The notes under the pieces are model-generated. The model was given only the letters and a program-made list of their open reading frames with translations. It had not been told where the DNA came from and searched no databases. The position numbers and the translations under genes were made by a program. This document shows, in pieces, positions 23,901 to 34,231 of a stretch of 64,000 nt of DNA. Numbering within the stretch: position 1 is the stretch's first letter; each line of letters starts with the position of its first letter. The stretch comes from Metopolophium dirhodum (lineage: Eukaryota > Arthropoda > Insecta > Hemiptera > Aphididae): assembly GCF_019925205.1 (NCBI RefSeq), contig NC_083568.1, positions 15,808,393 through 15,872,392 of the forward strand, read 5' to 3'.

Positions 23901-26900
23901 CAAACAAATAACTGTAGACAAGTATATATAGCGTCTATAGACTTGAAGAAATTCGTTTAACGAAATATTTATGTAGTGCCTATCTACCTATATAAGTTAG
24001 CTATAGGTGCAATATTAAAGAAAAGTGTATATACTATATATCTACTTTTAGTTACCGCGCTTAATAAATTGGCGTTGTATTATATGCCTATAGCGTTTTA
24101 ATAATAATTTTTTTGTTCATTAAAGGTACATTTTTTTTTAATCTTATAATTATCAATGGCGTTGCCGGAACTTTAAACCTAACCGAAACAGCCTGCGGCC
24201 AATAATTTTTACAAGGGCCTGTCGTTTTTAATATTTTCTAACTCGTGGGGCAATGGATAGTTACGCCCTCAACTAAAAAGTATAAGAAGTTGTATTCGAC
24301 ATAACTAACCCATGATTATATTAAAATAGGAAATTTGTTAATGGAGTACCTAATTAAAATCGTGATTAATATACAAATCATTTTTATATATTTTATATTA
24401 TATAAGCTATACGTATTATTATTTTTGGACATGACTAAAATATATGTTTTTTTTATAACGAAGTAATGTTCAGAGTAGACTAACTATACAAGGACTAATC
24501 ATAAGCAAGGCTGAATATATTTTAGACTTTGCTTAGTGATAAGAATACAATATATATACCATATATAGCTATAAAAAACTTAAAATTATTTTCAAAAATG
24601 ATATCACGTTTATTGCTTACAAAAATTCTAAAATAAAATAGGATTGCTCAAAATATTCTGTCCTGACCCCGAGATAACTATCTTTATAATATTGCAATAT
24701 ATTTTGTTCAAAGCGGGTGTACCGTAAATTTGACCGATTTTTTGCAGTTTCCATTAGTTTATTGAACTTTTTCAATTACTATTGAGAAATTCCTGCTAGA
24801 ATGATCTCTTTAAAGTACCACATGTGTTCTATTTCAAATCTAAAAGTGCGTTTATATGAAACTTTTAGTCTTTTAGAGTTGTTCTCATCTATTCTAAAAA
24901 GTGATTATCTACAGAAGAAATTCATATCATTATTATCATTGTATAACTAATAGAATACAGAAACATTTTAGTAGGTATTTATGATTTTATTTTAGGGATA
25001 AAAACGTGGGTTCATTTTCATATCGGCATAATATATTTTATAAACGAAAACTGAATTATTACCTAATGCATATGATGGTTCGAGGGACTTGTCTTGAAGT
25101 AGGTACATGAAAAAACAAAAATGATAAAAAACTGAATAAAAATAAACTTGAAAGAAAATACAATTTTCCTAAGTTGTTTTATAATAGGTATAGAAAAAGT
25201 GGTGTGTGTAAAATGTGTTCAGTAAGTTTTTGTGAACATTTCAAAACATTTGGTGTGATTTCTAGTGAGCAGTATAAGCATTTTGTATGAATCTATTTTT
25301 TACAGATACAATTTATGAAGCTTAAAAATCTGTGTAATTTATCAAAATTGTATATAAATTGTACAACGGCTGTTGTGTACTGCTGGTGGTGTGCCAAAGT
25401 GACCCTTTAGGCTTCAACTGCGGACATTTACTTGTTGTCTAAATAATTTATTTTTCAATGTACTTTATTGTTGTGGTTTGAGTTACAGTGTCAAAAGAAA
25501 ATCGATGGTGCTGTAAAGGAGAATGTTATTTTATTGTGAATGAAGTCGATATGTATATGGTTTTAATTTTGACATGGGTAGTATAACAAAAACAAACAGG
25601 TAAGGCAGACAAAAGGTAGTAACGTAATACAGGTTGGTATTTTTTTTCGACTATAATGTATGATGGAGGTAATATTTTTACATTGTGATGTCAGAGTCAT
25701 AATATTATAATTTTGGGAAGAAATGAGTTTCTTTATGGACCTTAGTTATCTTCAACAAATCTATAACCATATTCAAGAGTTCATGATTATTTTTAACTAT
25801 AATACATTCATATATCTTAAAATCAATAAATACTATCCACTCGCGTGCCTACATATAGGTATATATAATAATAAAGTATGAACTTTGGTCTATTAAGGTA
25901 AATGAAAATTCACGTGCAAATAATGTATTCGTTAGTTAACATAATATGGACAACAATAAATATGACAAACAACAAAGAGAAAAATAATATGTAGTTTTAT
26001 ATTGTTGCAATTAAACATAAACATATTTTATTACATAATATACTACCTATACATTTTTTATTATATATTGATTGATTGATTGGTCGTGTACAAACAATAA
26101 ACAGATGGTAACCGACTCCCGAGACTGTAGTTTAATTGATGTGTGTGTTTTTGGGGAGGGTGCGGTTTTAAAATCCACTTATATATGTAAGTGTGTGTAC
26201 TCGATAATGGAAACATATAATATTATAATAAATGGACTAGTTTTCTATTTGCTAAATTACAATTAAATTATACTGTTATCAAATAAAACGACTAACTATA
26301 TTAATACAATAATTTCAAGTTTATTTTGATGAAAATAGGTACACTTATATGCACCTGACACATAATATTATCATCTAATTAAAAATATGAAACAAATTTG
26401 GATGGTTTAAGTATTTGTATAGTTTTAAAGTTTAAGCACTTATAATAAAACTGTTTATATATATATATATTAATGTTTTATAATGCTTTTATTGAAACAT
26501 AACATCTTGTCAGTTTAAAATAATTTGAGTTTTAGGATTATTAAATTACTGCAGGTAGGTAGTTAAAATAACATAAACTATATACAGCCAGCCCTTTTAT
26601 TAACGAATCCGGTCATAGAAGTTAATAAATATTTTACCTACTATCAAAAGAAAAGTTCCAAGTGCTCCCTGCTTGCAGGAGTATCACCTCGTCACCCATT
26701 TCAATTAAACCCTTAACAGATGGATCTTAATATACACATGGTAAATGCTTTATTTTGTTAGGTATGTATATAAAATAATATAGTTATGAATAGGCACTAA
26801 ATTATTAAATTGTTATAGAATTGTATGTACGTTTGTGCTAATTTTTATTAAATTCTGAGCAGAGCAATGAATGTATTGGTTTTTCAACTATGGGATTTTT

Positions 26901-28294
26901 ATTGTTTTTTTTTTTGTGTCTAAATGACATTTTTTATAGGTAGGTAGAAGAATGAATGGTTTGATCTTTGACTTCAATGATTGGTTTCTAGTAGCAAATT
27001 GGATCTAGTTGGTATTTTGAGGGTCAAAAGCAAAAAAAAAAAAATTCTCGTTTCTTTCTTTATTATCGGCAATATTTCCGCAACACCAATTTTTGACAAA
27101 ATTGATTTCGTAATTTTGTTGTAATTCAACAAATACGAACCAAGTCAAGAAGATACTCGACATTTTTATCAAATATTTATAATAGCATTTTCTAGACCAT
27201 GGTATAATTTTCAAAATATTTAGGCATTTTTAGAGCTGTCCCTATGCCACCTGTATTATAGAAATTTGAATTTTCAACTTTTTTATTATCATTTTTTTCT
27301 ATAAATAATTCTCTACAGTTGCTGGGCCAAAAAGTTTGACTATTTAATACTAGGGGACAGGGGTTCTTCATACGTTTTTCTCTATGCACAATATTTATTT
27401 CTCTTCGTGGAAATTTCAAGTTTCAATTATTACAAAATTGGATATCCAAACAGAAATTCACAATTTCAGTTATTTTACTGTAATTAAAAAAATGTCAATT
27501 GCAGGGACTTGATCATTTTTGCTATTATCGTTTTTTATTATTTATTATTTGCTACACACCATGAAATGTTCAAAATATTTAGATACATTTAAAGGTAAAA
27601 TATTAAAATACAAGTTAAGGAAACTTAATGTAGGTAGTTGTTAATAGATATAAATTATAAATTATAAATTTGTTGTATATGACTTACAAGTTACAAACGT
27701 ATATACGACTTAGCTAATTTTACGTACGGAATAATCCATTTTACTCTGATTTTTTAAAATTAAAATGTGTTGACTTGTTATACAATTTAAAGGTAAGATT
27801 TTATTTATACTTTTATTGATACTTTAATTAGGAAGCAAGTTACGAGCATCATAAAACTTTTACATTTTTTGCACTAGCTTCAAAATTAAAATATCAATAG
27901 AAGTTCTCGAGATTCCGTAGATAACAGAGATTTTACTTATAAACTTTACTACAGGCCAATTCAGTCTAGTTTTAAAAATAACAGATTAAAATGGATTAGG
28001 TACTGTGAACTTAAAATTTGCCATATTGTACATGGTGTAGCGACTTCTAAAGTAATTGTTTATAAATTCGCTGACATTTTCAAGGCAATATCAGAAAGAA
28101 TTAAGATTAGGTAAGCACAAAAAGATTATTTTTCATATAATATGTATATTTTATATTCTTATCTTAAATAAAACAAAACAATATAATGCAAATTAAACTG
28201 TATTTGTAAATATTACCTTACCGATTTTGTAAATTTCTCCATTTGTATAAACTGTTAACCACAATACAAAAATATATATTCTTGTCATAAACAT
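11625..28294 (-). CDS. Ir93a: Ionotropic receptor Ir93a (complete, 15 exons)
   Basis: Variant ionotropic glutamate receptor, a conserved arthropod co-receptor in sensory dendrite membranes (thermo-, hygro- and some chemosensation). Exons, in transcript order: 28294-28222, 22238-22119, 21662-21453, 21394-21195, 21154-20879, 20005-19805, 19716-19543, 19455-19356, 16649-16475, 15006-14823, 14684-14563, 13862-13706, 13632-13463, 13383-13262, 11911-11625. Total 2571 nt, 856 residues, in continuous phase. Layout: signal peptide (about 1-18), amino-terminal domain (to about 345), S1 (about 348-465), M1, pore loop SFTPQGGGETP, M3 with TFTANLAAFLTVERM, S2, M4. The S1 arginine is kept in TSEREEVIDF. 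GITLESLGGVFIATLVGL before M4 and AAFLTVERM fit Ir93a better than Ir25a (usually SIQNIGGVFIVIFVG) or Ir8a. The symbol rests on recalled family motifs. Two donors (13706, 21195) are uncertain by a few codons. Confidence 0.85.
12586..13087. mobile_element. GGCC-rich MITE-like element in Ir93a intron
   Basis: The ends CTGCAAGGGCC and (reverse-complemented) CTGCAAAGGCC match at 10 of 11. The interior contains many GGGCCGGGC blocks in otherwise AT-rich DNA and an internal direct repeat (TTCACAATATTTTTTGGACC at about 12911 and 13021, followed by ATAAAATTGATGG). No clear target duplication. Confidence 0.65.
13262..13383 (-). CDS. Ir93a: Ir93a exon 14 (end of S2)
   Basis: Encodes ILDLQKDRFFELLNAKYWNA and DDSEGITLESL, ending in one G of a split Gly codon before GTAACC. 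Acceptor TTTTCCAG. Confidence 0.92.
13463..13632 (-). CDS. Ir93a: Ir93a exon 13 (S2 lobe)
   Basis: Encodes VLDNEQGEFALIHDSSDIEY then CNLTEVGEIFAERPYSIAVQ Q. The FALIHDSSDIEY segment aligns with the iGluR S2 motif carrying the ligand amino-group Asp/Glu. Donor GTACAT is weak, but phase fits. Confidence 0.9.
13706..13862 (-). CDS. Ir93a: Ir93a exon 12 (S2 lobe)
   Basis: Encodes VWKEIALNQTNNRKDFRVWD then YPIKEEYGQILAAIERTGTV. The 3' end is uncertain: donors at 13705, 13708 or 13714 all keep phase 0. Confidence 0.85.
14563..14684 (-). CDS. Ir93a: Ir93a exon 11 (start of S2 lobe)
   Basis: Encodes TPVQSLQQLARQSRINYSVI then DGSDAHHFFRNMKMAEDILY plus two bases. The only in-phase exit is a GC donor, GCGAGT, at 14562-14557. 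The nearby GT at 14558 would break the frame into the next exon. Confidence 0.85.
14823..15006 (-). CDS. Ir93a: Ir93a exon 10 (pore loop and M3)
   Basis: Encodes HFTLVESFWFALTSFTPQGG GETP (pore loop) and AAYWVFVVLMLATFTANLAA FLTVERMQ (M3 with the SYTANLAAF-type gating motif). Acceptor GCGTAG, donor GTGAGC, phase 0 exit. Confidence 0.95.
15176..16028. mobile_element. pogo/Tigger-like element, internally deleted, in Ir93a intron
   Basis: Terminal repeats CAGTAAAACCTCCCTATAAC and, reverse-complemented, CAGTAAAACCTCTCTATAAC, flanked by TA at 15174-15175 and 16029-16030. Sub-terminal TATAACGGAA motifs repeat at both ends. Only the C-terminal end of a transposase remains (15553-15732, + strand). 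Confidence 0.88.
15553..15732 (+). pseudogene. pogo/Tigger transposase C-terminal remnant with PIP-box-like end
   Basis: 59 open codons after a TAG at 15550-15552: IEPKIKDFKTAISYLEDLQK through LTTKARECAEHAALKHKKQ to a TAA. The end KKQSNIKNYFS fits the PCNA-interacting pattern QxxIxx(F/Y)(F/Y). Pogo-family transposases are known to end in acidic or PCNA-binding tails. The upstream DDE core is absent. Confidence 0.65.
16475..16649 (-). CDS. Ir93a: Ir93a exon 9 (end of S1 and M1)
   Basis: Completes VIRKPSRKTSLFKFM, then VLKPEVWLSIVAALAMTAVM and IWILDKYSPYS, which is the first membrane segment, ending YEQF with a split Arg codon. Acceptor ATTTCAG, donor GTATAT. Confidence 0.92.
17289..17366. repeat. 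(ATGT)n microsatellite
   Basis: Near-perfect tetranucleotide run with one interruption near 17341, in an Ir93a intron. Confidence 0.95.
18580..19330. repeat. Copy of dispersed CTGAGC/GACAAAAT repeat family
   Basis: Shares GGAATCGTTTTTCGA, CTCAGAGCGGAG, GACAAAATCGATTTTG and CATTACAGTGGCCTACC with the segments at about 22570-23500, 26840-27640 and 42360-42740. No open frame. Class unknown; borders approximate. Confidence 0.6.
19356..19455 (-). CDS. Ir93a: Ir93a exon 8 (S1 lobe, ligand arginine)
   Basis: Encodes ELDIVIAALTMTSEREEVID then FIAPYFEQTGISI. The Arg in SERE aligns with the glutamate alpha-carboxyl-binding Arg of iGluRs. Ends with one G of a split Val codon before GTGATG. Confidence 0.92.
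19543..19716 (-). CDS. Ir93a: Ir93a exon 7 (S1 lobe)
   Basis: 58 codons, phase 0, acceptor CCCCAAG. Encodes SIPWTFMEDVWKGYCIDLIE, MNFKYELVVKDKFGSLDP and WNGLIGGLVEG, strongly diagnostic of the IR/iGluR S1 domain. Donor GTGAGT. Confidence 0.92.
19805..20005 (-). CDS. Ir93a: Ir93a exon 6
   Basis: 67 codons, phase 0, acceptor GTTTAG. Encodes YENKNEFQYDIDTNLMTYNE, LGTWTINGGLEMKYDASTVV and RRFFRIGTAK, the linker into ligand-binding lobe S1. Donor GTCAGC. Confidence 0.87.
20171..20817. mobile_element. hAT-type non-autonomous transposon in Ir93a intron
   Basis: Flanked by a perfect 8-bp target duplication GTTATAAC (20163-20170 and 20818-20825). The left end CAGTGTTGGGAAT and the reverse complement of the right end TAGTGTTGTGAAT form hAT-style terminal repeats. 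No transposase frame. Both ends carry many copies of the palindrome-like motif TATCTAGATAA, possible transposase-binding sub-terminal repeats. Confidence 0.9.
20879..21154 (-). CDS. Ir93a: Ir93a exon 5
   Basis: 92 codons, phase 0, acceptor TATATCAG. Encodes INQEKLIKLDESWIIVTNDT and RVSRDRPKLSCDLISDVLVL to NLLNS; end part of the amino-terminal domain. Donor GTATAC lies only 54 bases from the hAT element target duplication. Confidence 0.83.
21195..21394 (-). CDS. Ir93a: Ir93a exon 4
   Basis: Encodes ADQAVTYLTSGKSSLRAIVL then SRLTPNEIDQLKNTKIGIRH through VSATINMHSRVL. The end may instead be 21201 (donor GTACTT); both keep phase 0. Confidence 0.8.
21453..21662 (-). CDS. Ir93a: Ir93a exon 3
   Basis: Encodes CSVASNNTLATIDLLIPSCI through YVTWLNITKEITFVLTNQE. 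The acceptor AACAG at 21663-21664 was chosen over a CAG seven bases further on because only it keeps phase with exon 2. Donor GTAAAT. Confidence 0.82.
22119..22238 (-). CDS. Ir93a: Ir93a exon 2
   Basis: Encodes VLTQSEDDTNFVQLKSILTN then YNVSIEPILNDPSNNITNK, residues 25-64 of the amino-terminal domain. Acceptor TTTTACAG, donor GTATGT; one base of a split codon at each end. Confidence 0.82.
22570..23500. repeat. Copy of dispersed CTGAGC/GACAAAAT repeat family (best-preserved)
   Basis: Opens with TTCGATTCTGAGCG and closes with CGCTCAGAATCGTTTTTCGA followed by GTTGACCTACTTTTGACC and a CAGCTCTACAGAGC hairpin, so the ends are partly inverted. Long poly-T/poly-A rich middle, no frame. Confidence 0.65.
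26840..27640. repeat. Copy of dispersed CTGAGC/GACAAAAT repeat family
   Basis: Contains AATTCTGAGCAGAG near 26852 and TTTTGACAAAATTGATTTCG near 27090, matching the copies at 18.6-19.3 and 22.6-23.5 kb. The - strand frames at 27005-27419 fall inside it and are not genes. Confidence 0.55.
28222..28294 (-). CDS. Ir93a: Ir93a exon 1 (signal peptide)
   Basis: Starts ATG at 28294 (a second in-frame ATG is two codons later). Encodes MFMTRIYIFVLWLTVYTNGE then IYKI, a hydrophobic signal peptide, and ends with one G before GTAAGG. The phase joins exactly to exon 2, giving IYKIGVLTQSEDD, a typical start of an iGluR amino-terminal domain. Confidence 0.8.
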
Positions 28295-29442
28295 TGCGTC
28301 TCTACTAACGAACGGCAACTAAGTATCAAAACTAGGAGATTTTGACCCATGGTTCGTATGTTTTTTTGCCAATTAAATGTAATTGGACGGAAAAAATATT
28401 TCAATAACGTCATAGTACCATTTAATTCTTTCCATACAATTGAGAGTTCTGCATTATTAAATAGATTCATGTTTGATTTGTGCCATAAGAAGGGGGTGTT
28501 TCGATTGAAAATACTTCAAAAAGCATGTGTAATTTTTATATAATATTTGAGTACAAATTTAAAATAACAATAAATCAATAAAATATGTAACATACTTTAA
28601 ATATCGGCAGATACATTAATATTACCAATATATATTGCGTGATTCTTTCAACAAAAAAACACTTATTATTCTGAAAAGGATTAGCGTTTTTGAAAATGAT
28701 TATTTTATTTACATAATTTGAATAATTTAATTCATTCCAAAGCGACATTTTTGATTTGTAATGATAATTATATTTTCACCATTTGTTATCGTTGTAATTT
28801 TTACTTTTTCGAATGAAAGTATACATTTTAATCCCTAAGTATAATACTTTTTTGAAAATTACACAATCAATACATAACAATTACATTTTGAACGAGTTGT
28901 TATAACTTATAAATTATAATAGTATTTACAATTTAGATGGGCACTACACGGACTTACTTAGTAGACCATTTAATGGGTACCCCTTTGCCACTCCACTTTA
29001 TTTATCAAAACTTTAAATATGTGCATATAAATTATAAATAATTAACTACTCGTTAAAAATTCAATTTTTATACATTAAAAAGCTCATAAAAATGGTCTGC
29101 GTATGAATATGAAATTAAGAATGAATACTGTCATTACAAAAAGTTAAAAAAATGATAACGATTAGAAGTTAGACGTAGTAGAAGTAGTGAGTGTCTTGAG
29201 TAAAAAAAAAATTTACCCTATAATATATTAAAATAATGCATTAAAGTTTAATTAAACTCACATTAATACAATCTTATTAAATGCTGTACCTACTGCATCG
29301 CATTAAGTGTCGTGCTATTGCTATAACCATACCGTAGATCTTTAATAATATTGTTATAATACTTAACATATGTTTTTATTTAACTTTTACACATTTGAAG
29401 CTACTACATTTTATATAATGTACTGAAATTATAATTTTATAC
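28295..29442. other. Upstream region of Ir93a
   Basis: AT-rich. It must contain the Ir93a promoter, but I see no clear core element. The - strand frame 28285-28470 covers the 5' UTR and signal peptide region in another frame and is not a gene. Confidence 0.5.
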
Positions 29443-29563
29443 CCAACAGGCGGCTCCAACGTGATTTTTGAAGTGGTGTCTGGTGGAATAATGTCACTCA
29501 CACTTAACTGCAGTGACCTCAACGCATACTCAACGGGCGATGAAATGTCCATTTCCCAGAGTT
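29443..29563 (-). CDS. Candidate exon of unrecognised - strand gene
   Basis: A GC-richer island in AT-rich DNA. The - strand reads LWEMDISSPVEYALRSLQLS then VSDIIPPDTTSKITLEPPV after an acceptor TATAG, with a weak donor GTATAA. If not spliced, the frame runs to a TAA near 29381 overlapping an AATAAA. The + strand is also open here, so strand is not proven. Its phase (two bases first) fits the candidate exon at 38314-38380. No family recognised; a transposon-derived fragment is possible. Confidence 0.35.
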
Positions 29564-30771
29564 CTATACCATTTTAGATAGGTACTTCAAATTATATATT
29601 TTTTTCACTTGAAACATTTATATCTACTTTTCATTTTCCACGTTCAGAGGGTGTCAAACGTACTCGATATTTTAAAAGTAATGGATTAATATACCTCGTC
29701 GTTAACTGCGTTAATGTAAACATTTTTAAATATCATAATTATTTGCTTTTTGATTTGTTAAGGACACGCTGATTTTCGATTTATGCTATACATTTTCTTC
29801 TACTTATATTTTCATTTTTACGAAACACTGTATTATATAATATATATATATTTTGATTTAATGATTAAGGTGAACAGCACATAATATTTTATAATATGTT
29901 AAATACAATTATTACGTATCATTAAAATATAAAAACATTTTTAAGTGGATTTAATATGATTTTACTTACCATGTATATTATATTATTATGCTTTATACCG
30001 ACAAGTTAATGGATCTTTTATATTTTAAATCCTTTAGAATAAAGTAGTCGTGTATGGTACTATAATATTATGTTGTATGCCGTTCAGTGTATAAAAGGCT
30101 TAAATGATTCAACTGAATCAAATTAATATGGTTTATAATAGTTGGTATTGTTTTAAACGATCGTAACTCATAAGTAGTATGTACCTATAGACATTTTTGA
30201 ATTTTATTCGAGTCCATTATAAGGTAATGGTTGTTTTCAAATGTATATTATTACGATTCATTTTCCAAAGGAGCTTTTATGGTACATCCATTGAGCGAAA
30301 AATGTAAAAAGGAATTTTTGTAAGATTATTAATAAGTAAAAAGCTTTTTCTTAGTATATTTTATAACTTAATTTTAATTTTTAATGCATTTTAGGCATTT
30401 TTGATTTTTCTTACTAAAAGTAATAACAAATTTAGAAGCACCTTAGCAGGTATACCTGTGTTTTTGCGTAATGACCTCATTTTAGCCACATAATTTTAGT
30501 ATTAAATCACGATGATGGTTTGTGTTTATGTTCTCAAGTACAAACATGAAATAATTATCGAGTTTTAGTTACGAGGTACCTATACCTACTATAATATAGC
30601 ACCCACAGAACTGGAAGCAGTGCAATTATAGTGAATTATCTCAAATGGCTCAAATTTATTATAATAAGAATGTCGCCGGACAATTGACACAGAACAATGA
30701 ACAACCTCACACAGTTATTGTATACCAACTGATGTAACAATATGACATTTTCCAATACAATACGTTGTATA
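29564..30771. other. Non-coding stretch
   Basis: AT-rich sequence with no recognised exon, repeat end or RNA gene. Confidence 0.5.
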
Positions 30772-31264
30772 CAGAGTGATTCACCCAGCATGCTCATCCC
30801 CTTTCTCCTTTAATAATTAATATATTAAAATTCTGATTTTTGGAACTTTTATACATACTAAAAGAGCATATTTTCAAATCAATTAATTTTTTTGTACTAC
30901 TTAAGGAGTGTTCTGTGGTGATACAAACTTCCGTTTTTCAAATAAAAACCCCTTTTTTTTACTGTAAATTATTTAGTGGAAAAATTTGTTGAAAATTTTG
31001 ATATACCTTATTAGAAATTCAAATGAATAGATTCTTAACTATTAAAATATTTGTATTAAGGATGGTTAAAAATGGTTTTACATAAATATAAATCAGACAT
31101 AAAATTGGATCTAGTCTTTATTTTATACTTGGGCCATTTTTACAAATAATTAATATTAATGAATAGAGTTTTCAAATCACCATAACCTCCATATCTTATA
31201 CACCCATTACCTTTTATCCTTAGAAAGAAAAAAAAGGGGGTGAGCGTGCTTGGTGATCACTATG
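30772..31264. mobile_element. TA-flanked DNA transposon family, short copy
   Basis: Ends CAGAGTGATTCACCCAGCAT and (reverse-complemented) CATAGTGATCACCAAGCACG, flanked by TA. The interior is colinear with the copy at 38490-39252 (ACTTAAGGAGTGT, AAATTATTTAGTGGA, ATTGGATCTA, CATATCTTATA) but lacks about 270 bp before the right end. Confidence 0.8.
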
Positions 31265-31678
31265 TATGTACAGGTACATTCGTGATATTATAAAGTCCAC
31301 AGTACTTGAAAAGTGGCATGTATACATCGGTGTCCGTCGTAAAATTTTGGTATATTATCGTTCGTGGGGTCAAAAATAGCGTAGGTACAAGTACCAATAA
31401 TTAAACTTGTCGAGTTTTTGGTGGTAAATTTATTCACCAGTAAAAAAGTAACAGTTCAACATACCTACCCACCACCTAGTGACCAGTGGTGAATATTATT
31501 AGCCCTCCATAGTCTATATATATAAATAACGAAAGCTCTTTTGTACCTTATAGTCGGAGTTCAGAGTAGCGTGCACATATATAAACACACAGTATACTAA
31601 ATTAGTCTGTTGTCACAAAGGTCATTTAGGGCGCTATCTATTAATCGTATAATCGTTTGCGTAATATGTGTAAATGCA

Positions 31679-31684
31679 TGTGTG

Positions 31685-31743
<59 letters not shown>
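31679..31743. repeat. (TG)n microsatellite
   Basis: Long uninterrupted dinucleotide run of about 26 units from about 31690. Confidence 0.95.
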
Positions 31744-31745
<2 letters not shown>

Positions 31746-32754
31746 TTATAAAAGTACATTATAATAATTAATCACCTTGAATAATGTACTAACGTTTTTT
31801 TTTTCTATTAAGTGTTACATAGTAAAATAATATGATATTATTTTTAATTACAATAAAAATGTATCATTTATTACCCTATACGTACAATTTTATACATTTA
31901 GTCGTGACGAACCTTGGTTTTTTTTTTTTTATCTACTTTTGGATTTGAATAATATCATACGTATATTATCTATTTTAAAGCGTTTGGAATATCAATCTAT
32001 TGTACATTTTTGTGCGCTGTCGTGTTTAGTTTATTGATCTATTTGCGTATAAATAATGTAATTTTTTCTCGTTTTGTTGATAACAAAAAAAAAAAAAAAA
32101 ATACATAGCATAATAATTATATTGTTATGGATGATACATTCCCTACACAATGGGAAATCTACAATATTTAACATAAAATACTCATCTGTTAGTGTGCTTG
32201 TAAATTGAAATATCGAAAAACGCGTACGTAAGTAATACAAAATGAGTAAAACAGCGATTTTGCTGTAGTAGGTGTGTATATAGTCTATAGACTAAACCTA
32301 CATTATAATGTACTAGAAATAAATAGAGACAGCAAAATGTTGCGCTGACATCATGTCAATTTATAACACTAAATAAACGAAAACCGCTCTTATGGCTAGC
32401 TATAAAATATCTAATCGAATTTTTATCGCCTACGATCGTAATAATAATAATAATAATAATCAATGATATTTATAACTCAACGATATTTTACAGACACATT
32501 TGCAGATAGTTTAAATGTCCCACGCAACTATACTATATTCAATATATATCATAGGCGTGCGTAGGATTTCGTGTCTAATAGCGCCGCACATTTTTTACCG
32601 GCTCAATATAGAACAATAATTAGCAGCCACCATTTAATTCCGTCATTTTTGCACGAAGTAAAAATTACGAATATCATTCGATTATTCGATAGACTAAAAT
32701 GTCGACATAATAATATTAACTATCAACTAATTTATGAATGAATTGGAAGGGAGG

Positions 32755-32880
32755 GGTCGAGTGTAGTCCGGCGTCGCAGGCTCCCGGATGGGTGACCACC
32801 AGGGTTCTTTGCGACAATCTTTGTCATACATAGAAACATGAGTTCCAACCTTACCAACCGCAATACCCACAAAAAACAAA
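32755..32880. repeat. 5S rRNA-like SINE fragment (candidate)
   Basis: The GC-rich core GCTCCCGGATGGGTGACCAC resembles the internal promoter/C-box side of 5S rRNA, and GTCGCA ... TGCGAC (32774-32815) could close a stem. Not a full 5S gene. A 5S-derived SINE is the best guess. Confidence 0.35.
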
Positions 32881-33508
32881 TGTTCGTGTTGTCGACGGTA
32901 AAAAAAAATTGATTAATTATATTAATTAACTATATAAATGGGTCAGGGACTCCCTCAGAAAATTAGCCATTGGGGAAAAATACTTTTGGCGTCAATATTT
33001 AAGCCGAGGAGTCCCACAACATCTATAATACGCTTCTTTTATATAAAATCTTTACACATGATATTACAATGATTATTATAATAAAACATAACTAGATTAA
33101 AAATTACACTGGCCACTAATTTATTAATCACGATACAACACTGTTATTATGATATCTAATATATTAAATATTTCAACCGCTCAAGCTCAACCACAATATA
33201 TAAATTAGATTAGAATTATAAATTATAATAATATATTATCACATATCACGATTATCTAATTTAGTGTGATGTCAATAGTCAATGTTTGTAAAAAAAAAAA
33301 TACACCAATTTCATGGTATTTACATCCTTTCATGACCGGACCCGAGGTTGTACCTGCTAAAGTGCGACAGAGTTTTTTCAAATTTCACTATTTTGCCCAT
33401 AATCATAGAAATAAATTAACAAAGAAGAAATTTTTATATTGTATTACTTATTTAAAAAAGTTTCTATTATTAAAAAATATTTTCTCGGGTGATGCATTTG
33501 TATATGCT

Positions 33509-33524
33509 CCCCCCCCCCCCCCCC
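33509..33524. repeat. C16 homopolymer followed by G5
   Basis: Sixteen C then five G in otherwise AT-rich DNA; prone to assembly length error. Confidence 0.9.
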
Positions 33525-34231
33525 GGGGGCATTGGACATCAGCTATATTTTATTTAAAGTTAATTGTGTCACTGCGCTGATTGAACGCCATGAACGATTA
33601 TCGATTGTAAATATTATACACACATAATATATTGTTGTGTAGTAACTTGTACTTGTGAGCTGTGTCATAATATTACGTCTGCATGCGAGTGTACGGACCG
33701 TTCACGTCCGTTAATGTAAAACTCGTCTATTCGCATTGTTAAATAATTTTTCATTTCATCAACACTGAACGTTGATATTTTCAATTGATATTAAATTCAA
33801 CATTTTGAAAGTTATCCGTGTACAGGACCTTTTAAATAAATATCCACTGGCTGAAATTAAATCCAAAACAAATTTCTGGTCCAGCGACCCGTGCGCCAGT
33901 CTATTATATTATTAATTTACTCTACAGCGCAACATTTATATTATAATCAAACGAATCAAACAGACAGACCTCTCTCGACTGAGGACTTCTTCGCCTGCAG
34001 CGCTCGTCGCCGCCATAGCCCAATGCAGTTTACCCTTATTATATGTAGTTCAAGTACCTACAAGACGTGTAAACAAAACGCACGGCCATAATTCGGTTAG
34101 GCTTATGTTATAATAATATATACCATATAGGTGTACCTGCATATTATTATACATAGATATTCATATACCAGGTACATATATACACATATACACATAAAAG
34201 GTACATATACATATACATATACCAGTTGCAT

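Larger units (their letters stand above)
22239..28221 (-). other. Ir93a intron 1 (about 6 kb)
   Basis: GT-AG intron between a split Gly codon. It contains two copies of the dispersed CTGAGC/GACAAAAT repeat family (about 22570-23500 and 26840-27640), AT-rich sequence and no recognised exon. The open frame at 26072-26266 ends near a GTAAGT but has no recognisable content. Confidence 0.7.

Noticed and set aside
11625..28294. Identity as Ir25a or Ir8a
   Set aside because: The block before M4 (ITLESLGGVFIATL) and the AAFLTVERM motif fit Ir93a better as I recall the families; kept as an alternative only.
33266..33580. 104-codon frame on the + strand
   Set aside because: Includes a C16 run read as prolines and otherwise random composition.
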